From the NCBI RefSeq assembly GCF_002161445.1, contig NZ_NFHT01000016.1, positions 1 through 63,645 on the forward strand: a DNA stretch of 63,645 nt, given 5' to 3'. Shown piece after piece: positions 1 through 6,863 of the stretch. The position numbers and the translations under genes were made by a program. The first letter of the stretch is position 1. Each line of letters opens with the position of its first letter. The notes below the pieces were generated by a model. It was not told the origin of the DNA, ran no database searches, and worked only from the letters and a program-made list of their open reading frames with translations. The stretch comes from Alistipes sp. An66. Lineage in GTDB: Bacteria; Bacteroidota; Bacteroidia; Bacteroidales; Rikenellaceae.

Positions 1-20
1 CCCTTTAAGAAAGGGGATTT
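1..20. repeat. Truncated copy of a Bacteroidetes palindromic repeat
   Basis: The window opens with a short inverted repeat (CCCTTT, AAG, AAAGGG) followed by GATTT. It resembles the family of short palindromes of the type AAATCCCC...GGGGACT common between genes in Bacteroidetes; a fuller relative lies at 22531-22563. It is cut by the window edge, so its true size is unknown. Family membership is an inference from the pattern. Confidence 0.35.
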
Positions 21-120
21 GTGGGCTGCGGAAACTCACGAGGTTTCCGAATCGTGAATCCGCGTCCAACGTTCGAAGCGCAGACCTGAATCCGAACCTT
101 TCGGACATACCTCCGCCCAC
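21..120 (-). other. Structured element closed by GTGGGC/GCCCAC, with an open mini-ORF
   Basis: The 100 bases are closed by a perfect 6-bp inverted repeat at 21-26 and 115-120. Read on the minus strand they hold several internal hairpins (TCCGAA/TTCGGA, GGAAAC/GTTTCC) and a competing pairing (TCACGA/TCGTGA) that cannot form together with the second hairpin. An ATG at 106-108 opens a reading frame of 36 codons (starting MSERFGFRS) that runs off the window edge, but the GGAGG before it is only one base from the ATG, too close for a normal ribosome site. No known RNA family or protein is recognised. It may be a dispersed repeat, a structured RNA or chance. Confidence 0.3.
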
Positions 121-141
121 AAAACCGGCTTTTTAAGCCGG
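121..141 (-). terminator. Hairpin with T tract on the minus strand
   Basis: A 7-bp stem (CCGGCTT/AAGCCGG) with a three-base loop is followed on the minus strand by TTTT. It lies between the ybaK terminator region and the structured element at 21-120, so it may end leftward read-through. Confidence 0.4.
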
Positions 142-273
142 CGCCGGGCGACTATTCGCGGGTTTGCAAGCAAACCGTCCCCGGCGCTCGCATTTTTAGT
201 CCGCATCTTTCTTTTCGATTTTTTCATCAAGCCGGAGATTTTCCAGCGCACAATTTATGAATATGAAAAACAG

Positions 274-302
274 TTCCGCGCGTCGACGGTCGACGCGCGG
301 AA
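274..302 (-). terminator. Perfect 14-bp hairpin, likely terminator of the ybaK transcript
   Basis: Two 14-base arms (TTCCGCGCGTCGAC and its complement) are separated by a single base. On the minus strand the hairpin is followed by CTGTTTTT. A second small hairpin (CCCGGCT/AGCCGGG, 343-359) sits directly after the ybaK stop. Together they form a plausible intrinsic terminator region about 60-85 bases past the stop codon. Confidence 0.6.
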
Positions 303-360
303 CCGGATCGGAAACCCCGCAAAGGCTCCTCCGTTCCTGAAACCCGGCTTTTAGCCGGGG

Positions 361-840
361 TTAGATTTCGGCGAAGGATGCCCGGACGTAGACCGCCAGC
401 GCCTTCGGGTCGAGCCGCAGCTGCAAGCCCCGAACCCCCGCACTGATGTAGATGAACGGCAACGCCTCGGCCGAAACGTGAATGTAGGTCGGGAAGAGTT
501 TCTTCATGCCGATCGGCGAACAGCCCCCGCGGATGTAACCCGTCACGGGCAGCAGCTCCTTCATCGGAATCAGATCGCACTTCTTGTTGCCCGAGACCTT
601 CGCGGCGGCTTTCAGGTCGACCTCGTGGTCGCCCGGAACCACACAAACGAAATATCCCGTGCGGTCGCCCTTCAACACCAGCGTCTTGAACACGGTGGAG
701 ATATCCTCGCCCAGCTGCTCGGCGACGTGCGTCGCGGCCAGATGCTCCTCGTCGACCTCGTAAGGAACCAGTTCGTAAGCGATCTTCGCCCGGTCGAGCA
801 GACGGGCGGCATTCGTTTTTTCGATTTTTCCGCGTGCCAT
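361..840 (-). CDS. ybaK: Cys-tRNA(Pro)/Cys-tRNA(Cys) deacylase, YbaK/EbsC family
   Basis: This 159-residue cytoplasmic protein should hydrolyse cysteine mischarged onto tRNA-Pro, a trans-editing step in translation. The length and the whole sequence fit the YbaK branch: VFKTLVL with the conserved lysine near residue 50, a central VPGDHEVDLK segment, and the signature GYIRGGCSPIGMKK around residues 100-115. Its ATG is preceded 29 bases upstream by a minus-strand TACCTTTG promoter element, which supports this start. It is a single-gene unit, divergent from the DUF5686 gene and ended by hairpins at 274-359. The family call is secure; the exact tRNA preference cannot be read from the sequence. 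Confidence 0.93.
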   Translation of the reverse strand: MARGKIEKTNAARLLDRAKIAYELVPYEVDEEHLAATHVAEQLGEDISTVFKTLVLKGDRTGYFVCVVPGDHEVDLKAAAKVSGNKKCDLIPMKELLPVTGYIRGGCSPIGMKKLFPTYIHVSAEALPFIYISAGVRGLQLRLDPKALAVYVRASFAEI

Positions 841-868
841 TCTGTCCTGTTTATCGGCTGTTTTCGCG

Positions 869-876
869 CAAAGGTA
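869..876 (-). promoter_or_regulatory. -7 element TACCTTTG for ybaK
   Basis: Exact match to the Bacteroidales -7 consensus TAnnTTTG on the minus strand, 29 bases before the ybaK start. No clear -33 TTTG was found. Confidence 0.5.
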
Positions 877-907
877 GTTTATTTTCGCCGGATCTGTTCT
901 TTTTTCT

Positions 908-915
908 TACATTTG
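908..915 (+). promoter_or_regulatory. -7 element TACATTTG for the DUF5686 gene
   Basis: Exact TAnnTTTG match on the plus strand. Transcription would begin near 922, so the ATG at 923 would be practically leaderless; the in-frame ATG at 935 would leave a leader of about 12 bases. Confidence 0.45.
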
Positions 916-922
916 TCCCATC

Positions 923-3412
923 ATGATACGGAGAATGATCCTCGGGATTCTGGCGCTCCTCTCCGGAATTGTCGGAACACAGGCGCAGAGCACCCGCGTC
1001 CGCGGTCAGGTGACCGACGGAAACGGTGTGCCGCTGCGGTTCGTGAGCGTCGTGTTCCCCGGGACGACCGTCGGCATCACCACCGACGAACAGGGCGTCT
1101 ACGCGCTCGAAACCCGCGACACGGTGAGCCGCGTCCAGGCCTCGATGATCGGCTACGCCACCCGCACACGCCCGGTCACGCCCGGAATCTTCAACCGCGT
1201 GGACTTCGTGCTCGAAGCCGTGGAGTTCGACATCGGACAGGTGGTCATCACCCCGGGCGAAAACCCCGCCTTCCCGATCCTCGACGGCGTCCTGCGCAAC
1301 AGATCCCGCAACGACCCGGACCGCCACGACTCCTACCGCTGCCGGACCTATACGAAAATGGAGCTCGACCTGACGAACATCCGAACGAAGTTCCGGAGCC
1401 GGAGGCTGCAACGCAACTTCGGATTCATCTTCGACTACGTGGACACCTCGGCCCTCACCGGACAGCCCTACCTCCCGGCGATGATCTCCGAGGCGACGGC
1501 CGACCTCTACCGGAGCCGCAACCCGGAATTCAAACGCGAGGTGATCCGCGCCAGCCGCATTTCGGGCGTCGAGAACGACTTCGCCGTGGCGCAGTTCACC
1601 GGCGGAATGCACGGCGACGTGAATTTCTACGACAACTTCATCGACCTGTTCAACATCCGCTTCGCCAGCCCGCTGGCCGAGGGCGGAAGGAGTTTCTACG
1701 ACTATTTCCTCGTGGACAGCACCTGCCGCGAAGGACGCAAGGTCTACAAGATCCGCTTCCACCCCAAGCGCACGACCACGCCGGTGCTCGACGGAGAGAT
1801 CAACATCGACTCGGCGAGCTTCGCGCTCGTATCGGCCACGGCACGCATGCCCCGGGGTGTGAACGTCAACTGGGTGCGGCACCTGCAACTCGAAAACGAA
1901 AACCGCCGTCTGCCCGACGGAAGCTGGTTCCGGGCCCGCGACCGGGTCTCGGCCGAATTCTCCGTCTCGGGGGCCGACTCGACGAAGCTCACCTCGTTCC
2001 TCGGAACGCGCGAGGTGGTCTACTCCGACGTGCGCATCGGCGAGCCGATCCCCGACGAGGTGCGACGCATGGACAACAACGTCGTGATCGAAAAGCACGA
2101 CCCCGGAGAGGACGCCGAAGCCTACTGGGAAACCATACGCCCCTATCGGTTGAGCGACCGCGAACGGCGTATCTACAACATGGTAGACTCCGTGCAGCAG
2201 GTCCCGCTCTACCGCAACATCTACACCGTGATCAACACGCTGATCGCCGGCTACTGGAACACGAAGTACATCGGCATCGGACCCTACTACAAACTGGGGA
2301 GCTTCAACGATCTGGAAGGATTCCGCATGCAGGCGGGGCTGCGTACGACCTCCGAATTCAGCCGCCGGGTCCGGCTGGGCGGCTACGTCGCCTACGGCAC
2401 GCGCGACGAGCGGGTGAAGGGCGGCGGAAGCCTCGAACTGGCCTTCTCGCGGCGGCTGACACGCAAGCTGACCCTCGCCGGACGCCACGACGTGGTGCAG
2501 CTCGGCGCCGGACAGAACGCCCTGACCGAGAGCAATATCCTCGCCTCGATTCTCTCGCGCGGAGACCAGCGGCTCTCGATGGTCGACCGCGGCGAGGCGA
2601 CCTACGAGCACGAATGGCGCCACGGCATCAGCACCAGCGTCGGCATGCGGATGGAACGGATCTACGGCAACCGCTACGTCCCGATGGTGCGGCCCGACGG
2701 ACTCCCGACGGGGGGAATCACGGATGCCGCAGTGCAGATCGGCATCCGCCTGTCGAAGGACGAGATGGTCTACCGCCTGCCCTTCGACAAGCACTACCTC
2801 GGGACGGTCTATCCCGTGGCGACGCTCTCGTTCACGGCCGGAATCCCCGGACTGCTGCGCCACAGCCCCGAATATTACAGGCTGGTGGGGAGCATCCGCT
2901 ACCGTCCCGACCTGCCGCCGATCGGCTATTCGGAGATCACCGTCCAGGGCGGGCGGCTCTTCGGGCGGGTCCCCTACCCGCTGCTGAAACTCCACGAGGG
3001 AAACGGCACCTACTTCTACGACACCTACGCCTTCTCGTGCATGAACTACTACGAATTCGCCTCCGACACGTGGGTGTCGTGGTTCTGGGAGCACCACTTC
3101 AACGGAGTGCTGCTCGGGAGAGTGCCCCTCGTCAAGAAGTTGAAATGGCGGGAGGTCCTGATCTGCAAGGGTGTCTGGGGAACGCTTTCGGAAAAGAACA
3201 ACGGGGCACGGATCGGCACACAGGCCCCGCTGCTCTTCCCGATCGGCATGGGATCCGTATCGGACCCCTACGTCGAGGCGGGGTTCGGCGTGGAGAACAT
3301 CTTCAAACTCTTCCGCGTGGACTGCATCTGGCGGCTGACCCATCGGAATGCGGTTCCCGGTCAGGAGGTACAGAATTTCGCCGTGAACCTCGGCATCCAG
3401 CTCAAATTCTGA
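923..3412 (+). CDS. DUF5686 and carboxypeptidase-regulatory-like domain outer-membrane protein
   Basis: An 829-residue exported protein of a Bacteroidetes-specific outer-membrane family. A signal peptide (residues 1-22, ending TQAQ) is followed by a carboxypeptidase-regulatory-like beta-sandwich at about 25-110 (VRGQVTDGNGVPLRFVSV, typical of TonB-linked proteins). The remaining 700 residues match the DUF5686 family and end in amphipathic beta strands with a terminal aromatic-rich strand (GIQLKF), as expected of a beta-barrel. The function of DUF5686 proteins is unknown; a role in cell-envelope transport or assembly is an inference. There is no TonB plug. The start at 923 or 935 is uncertain because the promoter element is very close. 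The HAD gene follows after 64 bases but has its own -7 element. Confidence 0.8.
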   Translation: MIRRMILGILALLSGIVGTQAQSTRVRGQVTDGNGVPLRFVSVVFPGTTVGITTDEQGVYALETRDTVSRVQASMIGYATRTRPVTPGIFNRVDFVLEAVEFDIGQVVITPGENPAFPILDGVLRNRSRNDPDRHDSYRCRTYTKMELDLTNIRTKFRSRRLQRNFGFIFDYVDTSALTGQPYLPAMISEATADLYRSRNPEFKREVIRASRISGVENDFAVAQFTGGMHGDVNFYDNFIDLFNIRFASPLAEGGRSFYDYFLVDSTCREGRKVYKIRFHPKRTTTPVLDGEINIDSASFALVSATARMPRGVNVNWVRHLQLENENRRLPDGSWFRARDRVSAEFSVSGADSTKLTSFLGTREVVYSDVRIGEPIPDEVRRMDNNVVIEKHDPGEDAEAYWETIRPYRLSDRERRIYNMVDSVQQVPLYRNIYTVINTLIAGYWNTKYIGIGPYYKLGSFNDLEGFRMQAGLRTTSEFSRRVRLGGYVAYGTRDERVKGGGSLELAFSRRLTRKLTLAGRHDVVQLGAGQNALTESNILASILSRGDQRLSMVDRGEATYEHEWRHGISTSVGMRMERIYGNRYVPMVRPDGLPTGGITDAAVQIGIRLSKDEMVYRLPFDKHYLGTVYPVATLSFTAGIPGLLRHSPEYYRLVGSIRYRPDLPPIGYSEITVQGGRLFGRVPYPLLKLHEGNGTYFYDTYAFSCMNYYEFASDTWVSWFWEHHFNGVLLGRVPLVKKLKWREVLICKGVWGTLSEKNNGARIGTQAPLLFPIGMGSVSDPYVEAGFGVENIFKLFRVDCIWRLTHRNAVPGQEVQNFAVNLGIQLKF

Positions 3413-3445
3413 CCCTGCGGCGGTGCCGAATCGGAGGATTTTCCC

Positions 3446-3453
3446 TATCTTTG
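3446..3453 (+). promoter_or_regulatory. -7 element TATCTTTG for the HAD gene
   Basis: Exact TAnnTTTG match 23 bases before the ATG at 3477. It supports the start at 3477 rather than the in-frame ATG at 3423, which lies upstream of the promoter. Confidence 0.55.
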
Positions 3454-3476
3454 ACGGCGCAAAAACAAACCGAACC

Positions 3477-4139
3477 ATGAAAAAAGCAGCTCTGTTCGAC
3501 ATGGACGGCACGCTGGTGGACAACACCGCGGCCCATATCCGGGCCTTCGAGATCTTCTGCGACCGCTACGGCGTCACGGACTGGAAGGAACGCCTCTCCC
3601 GGGGATACGGCATGGGCAACGACGACATCATGCGTCTGATCATGCCCGAAGCGATCATCCGTGTCAAGGGCACCGCGGCGCTGGCCGAGGAGAAGGAGGC
3701 CATCTACCGCGAGTTATATGCCCCGGAAATCCGGCCCGTCGAGGGGCTTCGCGAACTGCTCGCGGCACTGCACGACCGGGGCGTCCGTTGCGCCGTCGGG
3801 TCGTCGGGATGCCGGAAAAACGTCGATTTCGTACTGGAAAAGTGCGACATCGGGGCGTGGTTCGAGGCCCGGATCTCGGGCGATGCGGTCACGCGCTGCA
3901 AACCCGACCCGGAGATCTACCTCAAAGCCGCCGCGGCCGCAGGAACGGACCCGGCCGACTGCGTGGTCTTCGAGGATGCCAAGGCCGGCATCGAATCGGC
4001 ACGCCGGGCCGGCGTCGGACGTATCGTGGCGCTGGCGACCACCCTTCCGCGCGAGGTGCTGGAACGCGAAACCGACGCCGACCGGGTGATCGACACCTTC
4101 GCCGACCTCCTCACGGACCTCGACGCCCTGCTGGCCTGA
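3477..4139 (+). CDS. HAD family phosphatase (beta-phosphoglucomutase-like subfamily)
   Basis: A 220-residue cytoplasmic HAD hydrolase. Motif I is FDMDGTLVDN (about residues 7-16, with the nucleophile and acid aspartates). Motif II is the SSG near residue 106, motif III the lysine in CKPDPEIY, and motif IV EDAKAGIESA. The alpha-helical cap between motifs I and II makes it a subfamily I, beta-phosphoglucomutase/sugar-phosphatase-like enzyme. Substrate cannot be deduced; sugar phosphates are the usual targets. The start at 3477 is preferred because the -7 element TATCTTTG at 3446 would lie inside a longer reading frame beginning at 3423. The gene stands alone between its own promoter and that of the next gene. 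Confidence 0.88.
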   Translation: MKKAALFDMDGTLVDNTAAHIRAFEIFCDRYGVTDWKERLSRGYGMGNDDIMRLIMPEAIIRVKGTAALAEEKEAIYRELYAPEIRPVEGLRELLAALHDRGVRCAVGSSGCRKNVDFVLEKCDIGAWFEARISGDAVTRCKPDPEIYLKAAAAAGTDPADCVVFEDAKAGIESARRAGVGRIVALATTLPREVLERETDADRVIDTFADLLTDLDALLA

Positions 4140-4176
4140 ACCGGAAAGGGAACGGCAAGAAGAGCGGGCAAAGCAT

Positions 4177-4202
4177 GGAGACGCGGCGAGGAGACGCGGC
4201 GA
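4177..4202. repeat. 13-bp tandem duplication
   Basis: GGAGACGCGGCGA occurs twice head to tail in the gap between the HAD and DUF486 genes. Nothing else is seen in this 145-base gap apart from the promoter at 4285. Confidence 0.6.
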
Positions 4203-4284
4203 GACGGCATGCCCATGAGCCGCTTTTCCGGCCCCGGAGAAGATGTTTTTAAGCCCCGAAGAGCACGCATTCGGAAAAATTCGC

Positions 4285-4292
4285 TATTTTTG
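4285..4292 (+). promoter_or_regulatory. -7 element TATTTTTG for the DUF486 gene
   Basis: Exact TAnnTTTG match 23 bases before the ATG at 4316; a GTG at 4307 would be only 14 bases away. Confidence 0.5.
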
Positions 4293-4315
4293 CGCCGTTT
4301 TCAAATGTGCGACTT

Positions 4316-4681
4316 ATGTTCCGGGGATTTGCCACCGTTTTGCTGCTCGTCATCTCCAACGCCTTCATGACGCTGGCCTGGTACGGGCATATCGCCTTCA
4401 AATCACGGCTCGAACGTTTCGGAGCCATGGCCATCATCTTTTTGAGTTGGGGCATCGCCCTCTTCGAATACTGCTTCCAGGTGCCGGCAAACCGCATCGG
4501 ATCGGCCGAATTCGGCGGTCCCTTCTCGATCTGGGAACTGAAAGTCGTTCAGGAGGTCATCTCGCTCACGGTCTTCGCGATCTTCGCGCTTGTCTTCATG
4601 AAATCCGACTCGCTGCGCTGGAACCATATTGCCGGATTCCTCTGTCTGATTCTGGCCGCCTACTTCATCTTCCGCAAATAA
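4316..4681 (+). CDS. DMT/DUF486 family small membrane protein
   Basis: A 121-residue inner-membrane protein with four hydrophobic segments (about residues 3-22, 33-53, 78-96 and 101-118). The pattern SNAFMTLAWYGH near the N-terminus and the ILAAYFIFRK end are typical of the DUF486 family, which is distantly related to the drug/metabolite transporter fold. No substrate is known for the family. The ATG at 4316 is chosen over the GTG at 4307 because the family usually starts directly with the first membrane segment and because of promoter distance. Two hairpins at 4686-4717 follow its stop. Confidence 0.85.
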   Translation: MFRGFATVLLLVISNAFMTLAWYGHIAFKSRLERFGAMAIIFLSWGIALFEYCFQVPANRIGSAEFGGPFSIWELKVVQEVISLTVFAIFALVFMKSDSLRWNHIAGFLCLILAAYFIFRK

Positions 4682-4685
4682 AAGA

Positions 4686-4717
4686 CCCCGGCCCCTTGCC
4701 GGGGACCGAGGCCTCGG
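4686..4717 (+). terminator. Double hairpin after the DUF486 gene
   Basis: A 7-bp stem (CCCCGGC/GCCGGGG, loop CCCTT) is followed directly by a second palindrome (CCGAGGCCTCGG) and then ATTATT. It lies between convergent genes and may serve both strands, although there is no long T tract. Confidence 0.45.
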
Positions 4718-4814
4718 ATTATTCCTCATCGCCGGGCGCTGACCGTCCGACGGGTCGCTTCGCGTGCCGGGCCGGCTGCCGGCCGGGCGCGGAGGCGTGC
4801 TGCACGGATGCCGG

Positions 4815-4836
4815 CCGGGTGCGGGCCGGGTGCGGG
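4815..4836. repeat. 11-bp tandem duplication in a GC-rich intergenic stretch
   Basis: CCGGGTGCGGG is repeated head to tail within a very GC-rich stretch (4740-4850) that also holds GCCGGCTGCCGGC-like palindromes. No gene is seen in this stretch. Confidence 0.5.
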
Positions 4837-4849
4837 CCGTGCGGCGGAA

Positions 4850-5917
4850 TCACTTCACCGTGATCCGCTCGACGGGCTGCTGCTGCACACGGTCCAGCGG
4901 ATGCGACTGGTAGCGCACCTTCCCGAAGTCGATCTGCGAGAGGTCGATGCAGCGGATCGTGTTGTTGTAGGCCGTCTTGTAGTAGACCGTCCGGTGGGTC
5001 AGGTCGATGGCCGAGGTCCACTGCGTGGCGCTCGGAATGTCGGGGCACTGCCCGGCAGGGTGTTCGAGCCCGATGGGCACGTCGAAGTTGTTGAGCAGGT
5101 GGAAGCACTCCTGCACCGTCTCGAAAGCCGTGGCACGCTGCGGCGCCGTAGCGCGGAAGAAGGCCGCACGCACGAAGCGCGACGGCGGCGTGTCGTCGCC
5201 CGGAAGACCCAGAAAACCCGCCGTGGCGCCGAAGGCCCGCAGGGTCTTTTCGCCCACCTGGTAGGGTTCAACCTCCCCCGGGCGGAGATTCACGTAGTTG
5301 TTCAGGTTGGTCACCTGCCACTCGAAACCGGGCGCGTTGGTCAGCACCCCGACCTCGTTCTCGTAGAAGTGAGGCACGCCGCCGACGATCTCCAACACCA
5401 CCTGGCGTCCCGAAGGTTCGCCGATGCGCCAGTGCACGACGGCATTCTTCTCCAACCCCACGATGCGGACCTTCCCGATCGCGGCCTTCACCTCGTCGAT
5501 CGTGGAGAACTGCGTGAGGATCCACCCGGCAACCTGCAAATCGACCAGCGTGCGAGCCTCCTGCGCCGGGTCGTAGGTCTCGTAACCGCCGTACTGCGGG
5601 AAGAAGAAGAGCCCGGCCGAAAGCCCGGCCTCGTTGATTCCCTCGGCGATGAACGCCTGCTCGACGACGGCCAGCCCCACCACGCCGTAACGCGCCGTGT
5701 AGGCGAGCCCCTGGCCGCCGGTGGGCGTGAGCGAGCGGAGCTGCTGTCCGCGCGGAATGACGACATACATGCTTTCCAGGGCGCTGCTGCCCCACTCGAT
5801 GGTGCGGGACTGGACGTAACTGCCGTCGGCGGCCGTCAGCGAAATGCCCGTGCAGGCCAGCGCCTGCATGGTGCCGCACAACGCGGCGACACCCAACAAT
5901 CCGTATTTCAGTTTCAT
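4850..5917 (-). CDS. Choloylglycine hydrolase/penicillin acylase-like linear amide C-N hydrolase, exported
   Basis: A 355-residue N-terminal-nucleophile hydrolase of the bile-salt hydrolase/penicillin V acylase family. A signal peptide (1-21, ending MQALA) would be removed just before Cys22, leaving that cysteine as the N-terminal nucleophile in the periplasm. Other family features are Arg38 in SRTIEWG, VLTNAPGFEWQ (oxyanion asparagine region) and PPSRFVRAAFF with the second conserved arginine. Where bile-salt hydrolases have Asp three residues after the first Arg, this protein has Glu41, a change found in less-characterised branches, so bile-salt activity is possible but not assured. It starts 60 bases after the SOD-rubredoxin gene with no promoter seen between, so both may be one transcript. 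Confidence 0.87.
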   Translation of the reverse strand: MKLKYGLLGVAALCGTMQALACTGISLTAADGSYVQSRTIEWGSSALESMYVVIPRGQQLRSLTPTGGQGLAYTARYGVVGLAVVEQAFIAEGINEAGLSAGLFFFPQYGGYETYDPAQEARTLVDLQVAGWILTQFSTIDEVKAAIGKVRIVGLEKNAVVHWRIGEPSGRQVVLEIVGGVPHFYENEVGVLTNAPGFEWQVTNLNNYVNLRPGEVEPYQVGEKTLRAFGATAGFLGLPGDDTPPSRFVRAAFFRATAPQRATAFETVQECFHLLNNFDVPIGLEHPAGQCPDIPSATQWTSAIDLTHRTVYYKTAYNNTIRCIDLSQIDFGKVRYQSHPLDRVQQQPVERITVK

Positions 5918-5977
5918 GTTTTTCTCAATTAAGACGATACGGTCCGGGTCGGACGACCGATCCGGAATCTCCTGCTG

Positions 5978-6709
5978 CTACTCCGGGCGGAATGCCTCCT
6001 TCGAAAGTCCGCAGAGCGGGCAGGCCCAGTCGGCGGGAATCTCCTCGAAAGGCGTGCCGGGGGCAATGCCCGTCTCGGGATCGCCCTTCGCGGGATCGTA
6101 GACGTAGTCGCACGCCGTGCACTTCCAGCGCCGCGGGATGCAGCGCTCCGCAACCTGCTTCCAGTCGACCAGATCCCACCACGCCGCCACGAAATCGGCC
6201 CGGCGGTTGCGGTAGTCGATGTAGTAGGCGTGCTCCCAGACATCGACCGTCAGCACGGGGCGCAATCCGTCGGTCATCGGGTTTCCGGCATTCGGTTTGG
6301 CGACGATCGAGAGGTTTCCCGACCGGTCGGCGGCGAGCCACACCCAGCCGGAGCCGAACAGCCCCACGGCCGCCTTCGTGAACTGCTCCCTGAAAGCCTC
6401 CACCGATCCGAATGCGGCGGCAAGTTTTGCGGCCAGCGTCTCCGGCATGGCGCTCTGCGTGGGGGTCAGCGACCGGAAAAAGAAGGTATGGTTCCACGCC
6501 TGCGCGGCGTTGTTGAAGACGGCGCCGTCGGCCCGGCGCACGATCTCGTCGAGCGGCATCTCGGCGTAAGGCGTTCCGGGGATCAGCCGGTTCAGGTTAT
6601 CCACGTAGGTTTGCAGATGCTTGCCGTAGTGGTAGTCGAGCGTCTCGCGGCTCATCTTCGGGGCAAGGGTTTCCGGAGCGTAGGGAAGCTCGGGCATGAC
6701 ATGTTTCAT
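5978..6709 (-). CDS. Iron superoxide dismutase with C-terminal rubredoxin domain
   Basis: A 243-residue cytoplasmic fusion. Residues 1-190 form a full Fe-type superoxide dismutase: His27 in DYHYGKH, His74 in QAWNH, Asp156 and His160 in VDVWEH as metal ligands, and Gln70 in the position typical of iron enzymes. Residues 193-241 are a complete rubredoxin with CxxC (Cys197, Cys200) and CPLCG (Cys230, Cys233) and the WKC/YVYDP/DWACP framework. The join is inside one reading frame with only a few residues of linker. Rubredoxins pass electrons to superoxide reductase and rubrerythrin in anaerobes, so the fusion may couple superoxide removal to electron supply; that is inference. The start at 6709 is chosen because it begins directly at the SOD fold; the frame stays open to 6841. 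A 40-base palindrome lies 18 bases upstream. Confidence 0.93.
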   Translation of the reverse strand: MKHVMPELPYAPETLAPKMSRETLDYHYGKHLQTYVDNLNRLIPGTPYAEMPLDEIVRRADGAVFNNAAQAWNHTFFFRSLTPTQSAMPETLAAKLAAAFGSVEAFREQFTKAAVGLFGSGWVWLAADRSGNLSIVAKPNAGNPMTDGLRPVLTVDVWEHAYYIDYRNRRADFVAAWWDLVDWKQVAERCIPRRWKCTACDYVYDPAKGDPETGIAPGTPFEEIPADWACPLCGLSKEAFRPE

Positions 6710-6727
6710 AATGATTCGTTTTAAAAG

Positions 6728-6767
6728 TTGGACACGTATCGCGGATCGTTCCGCAATACGTGTCCAA
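6728..6767 (-). terminator. 40-base near-perfect palindrome between the barrel gene and SOD
   Basis: Arms TTGGACACGTAT and ATACGTGTCCAA enclose a second stem GCGGA/TCCGC with a four-base loop; only one base pair is mismatched. On the minus strand the hairpin is followed by CTTTTAAAA, so it can end the barrel transcript. It stops only 18 bases before the SOD start, so it could equally act in the SOD 5' leader or as an operator. Confidence 0.5.
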
Positions 6768-6863
6768 TTTAGCAAAAATTTCGCAGGTTGGTACTCCGCA
6801 ACCGAAAAGAAAGATCTTTCGGCCGGTTTTCGTTGCGGCACGGAAGTTCACCCGCCCGCAGGG

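Noticed and set aside
478..3480. A 1000-codon plus-strand frame across ybaK and the DUF5686 gene
   Set aside because: It is in the wrong frame to the DUF5686 gene, antisense to ybaK, and its translation is Arg/Pro-rich with no domain.
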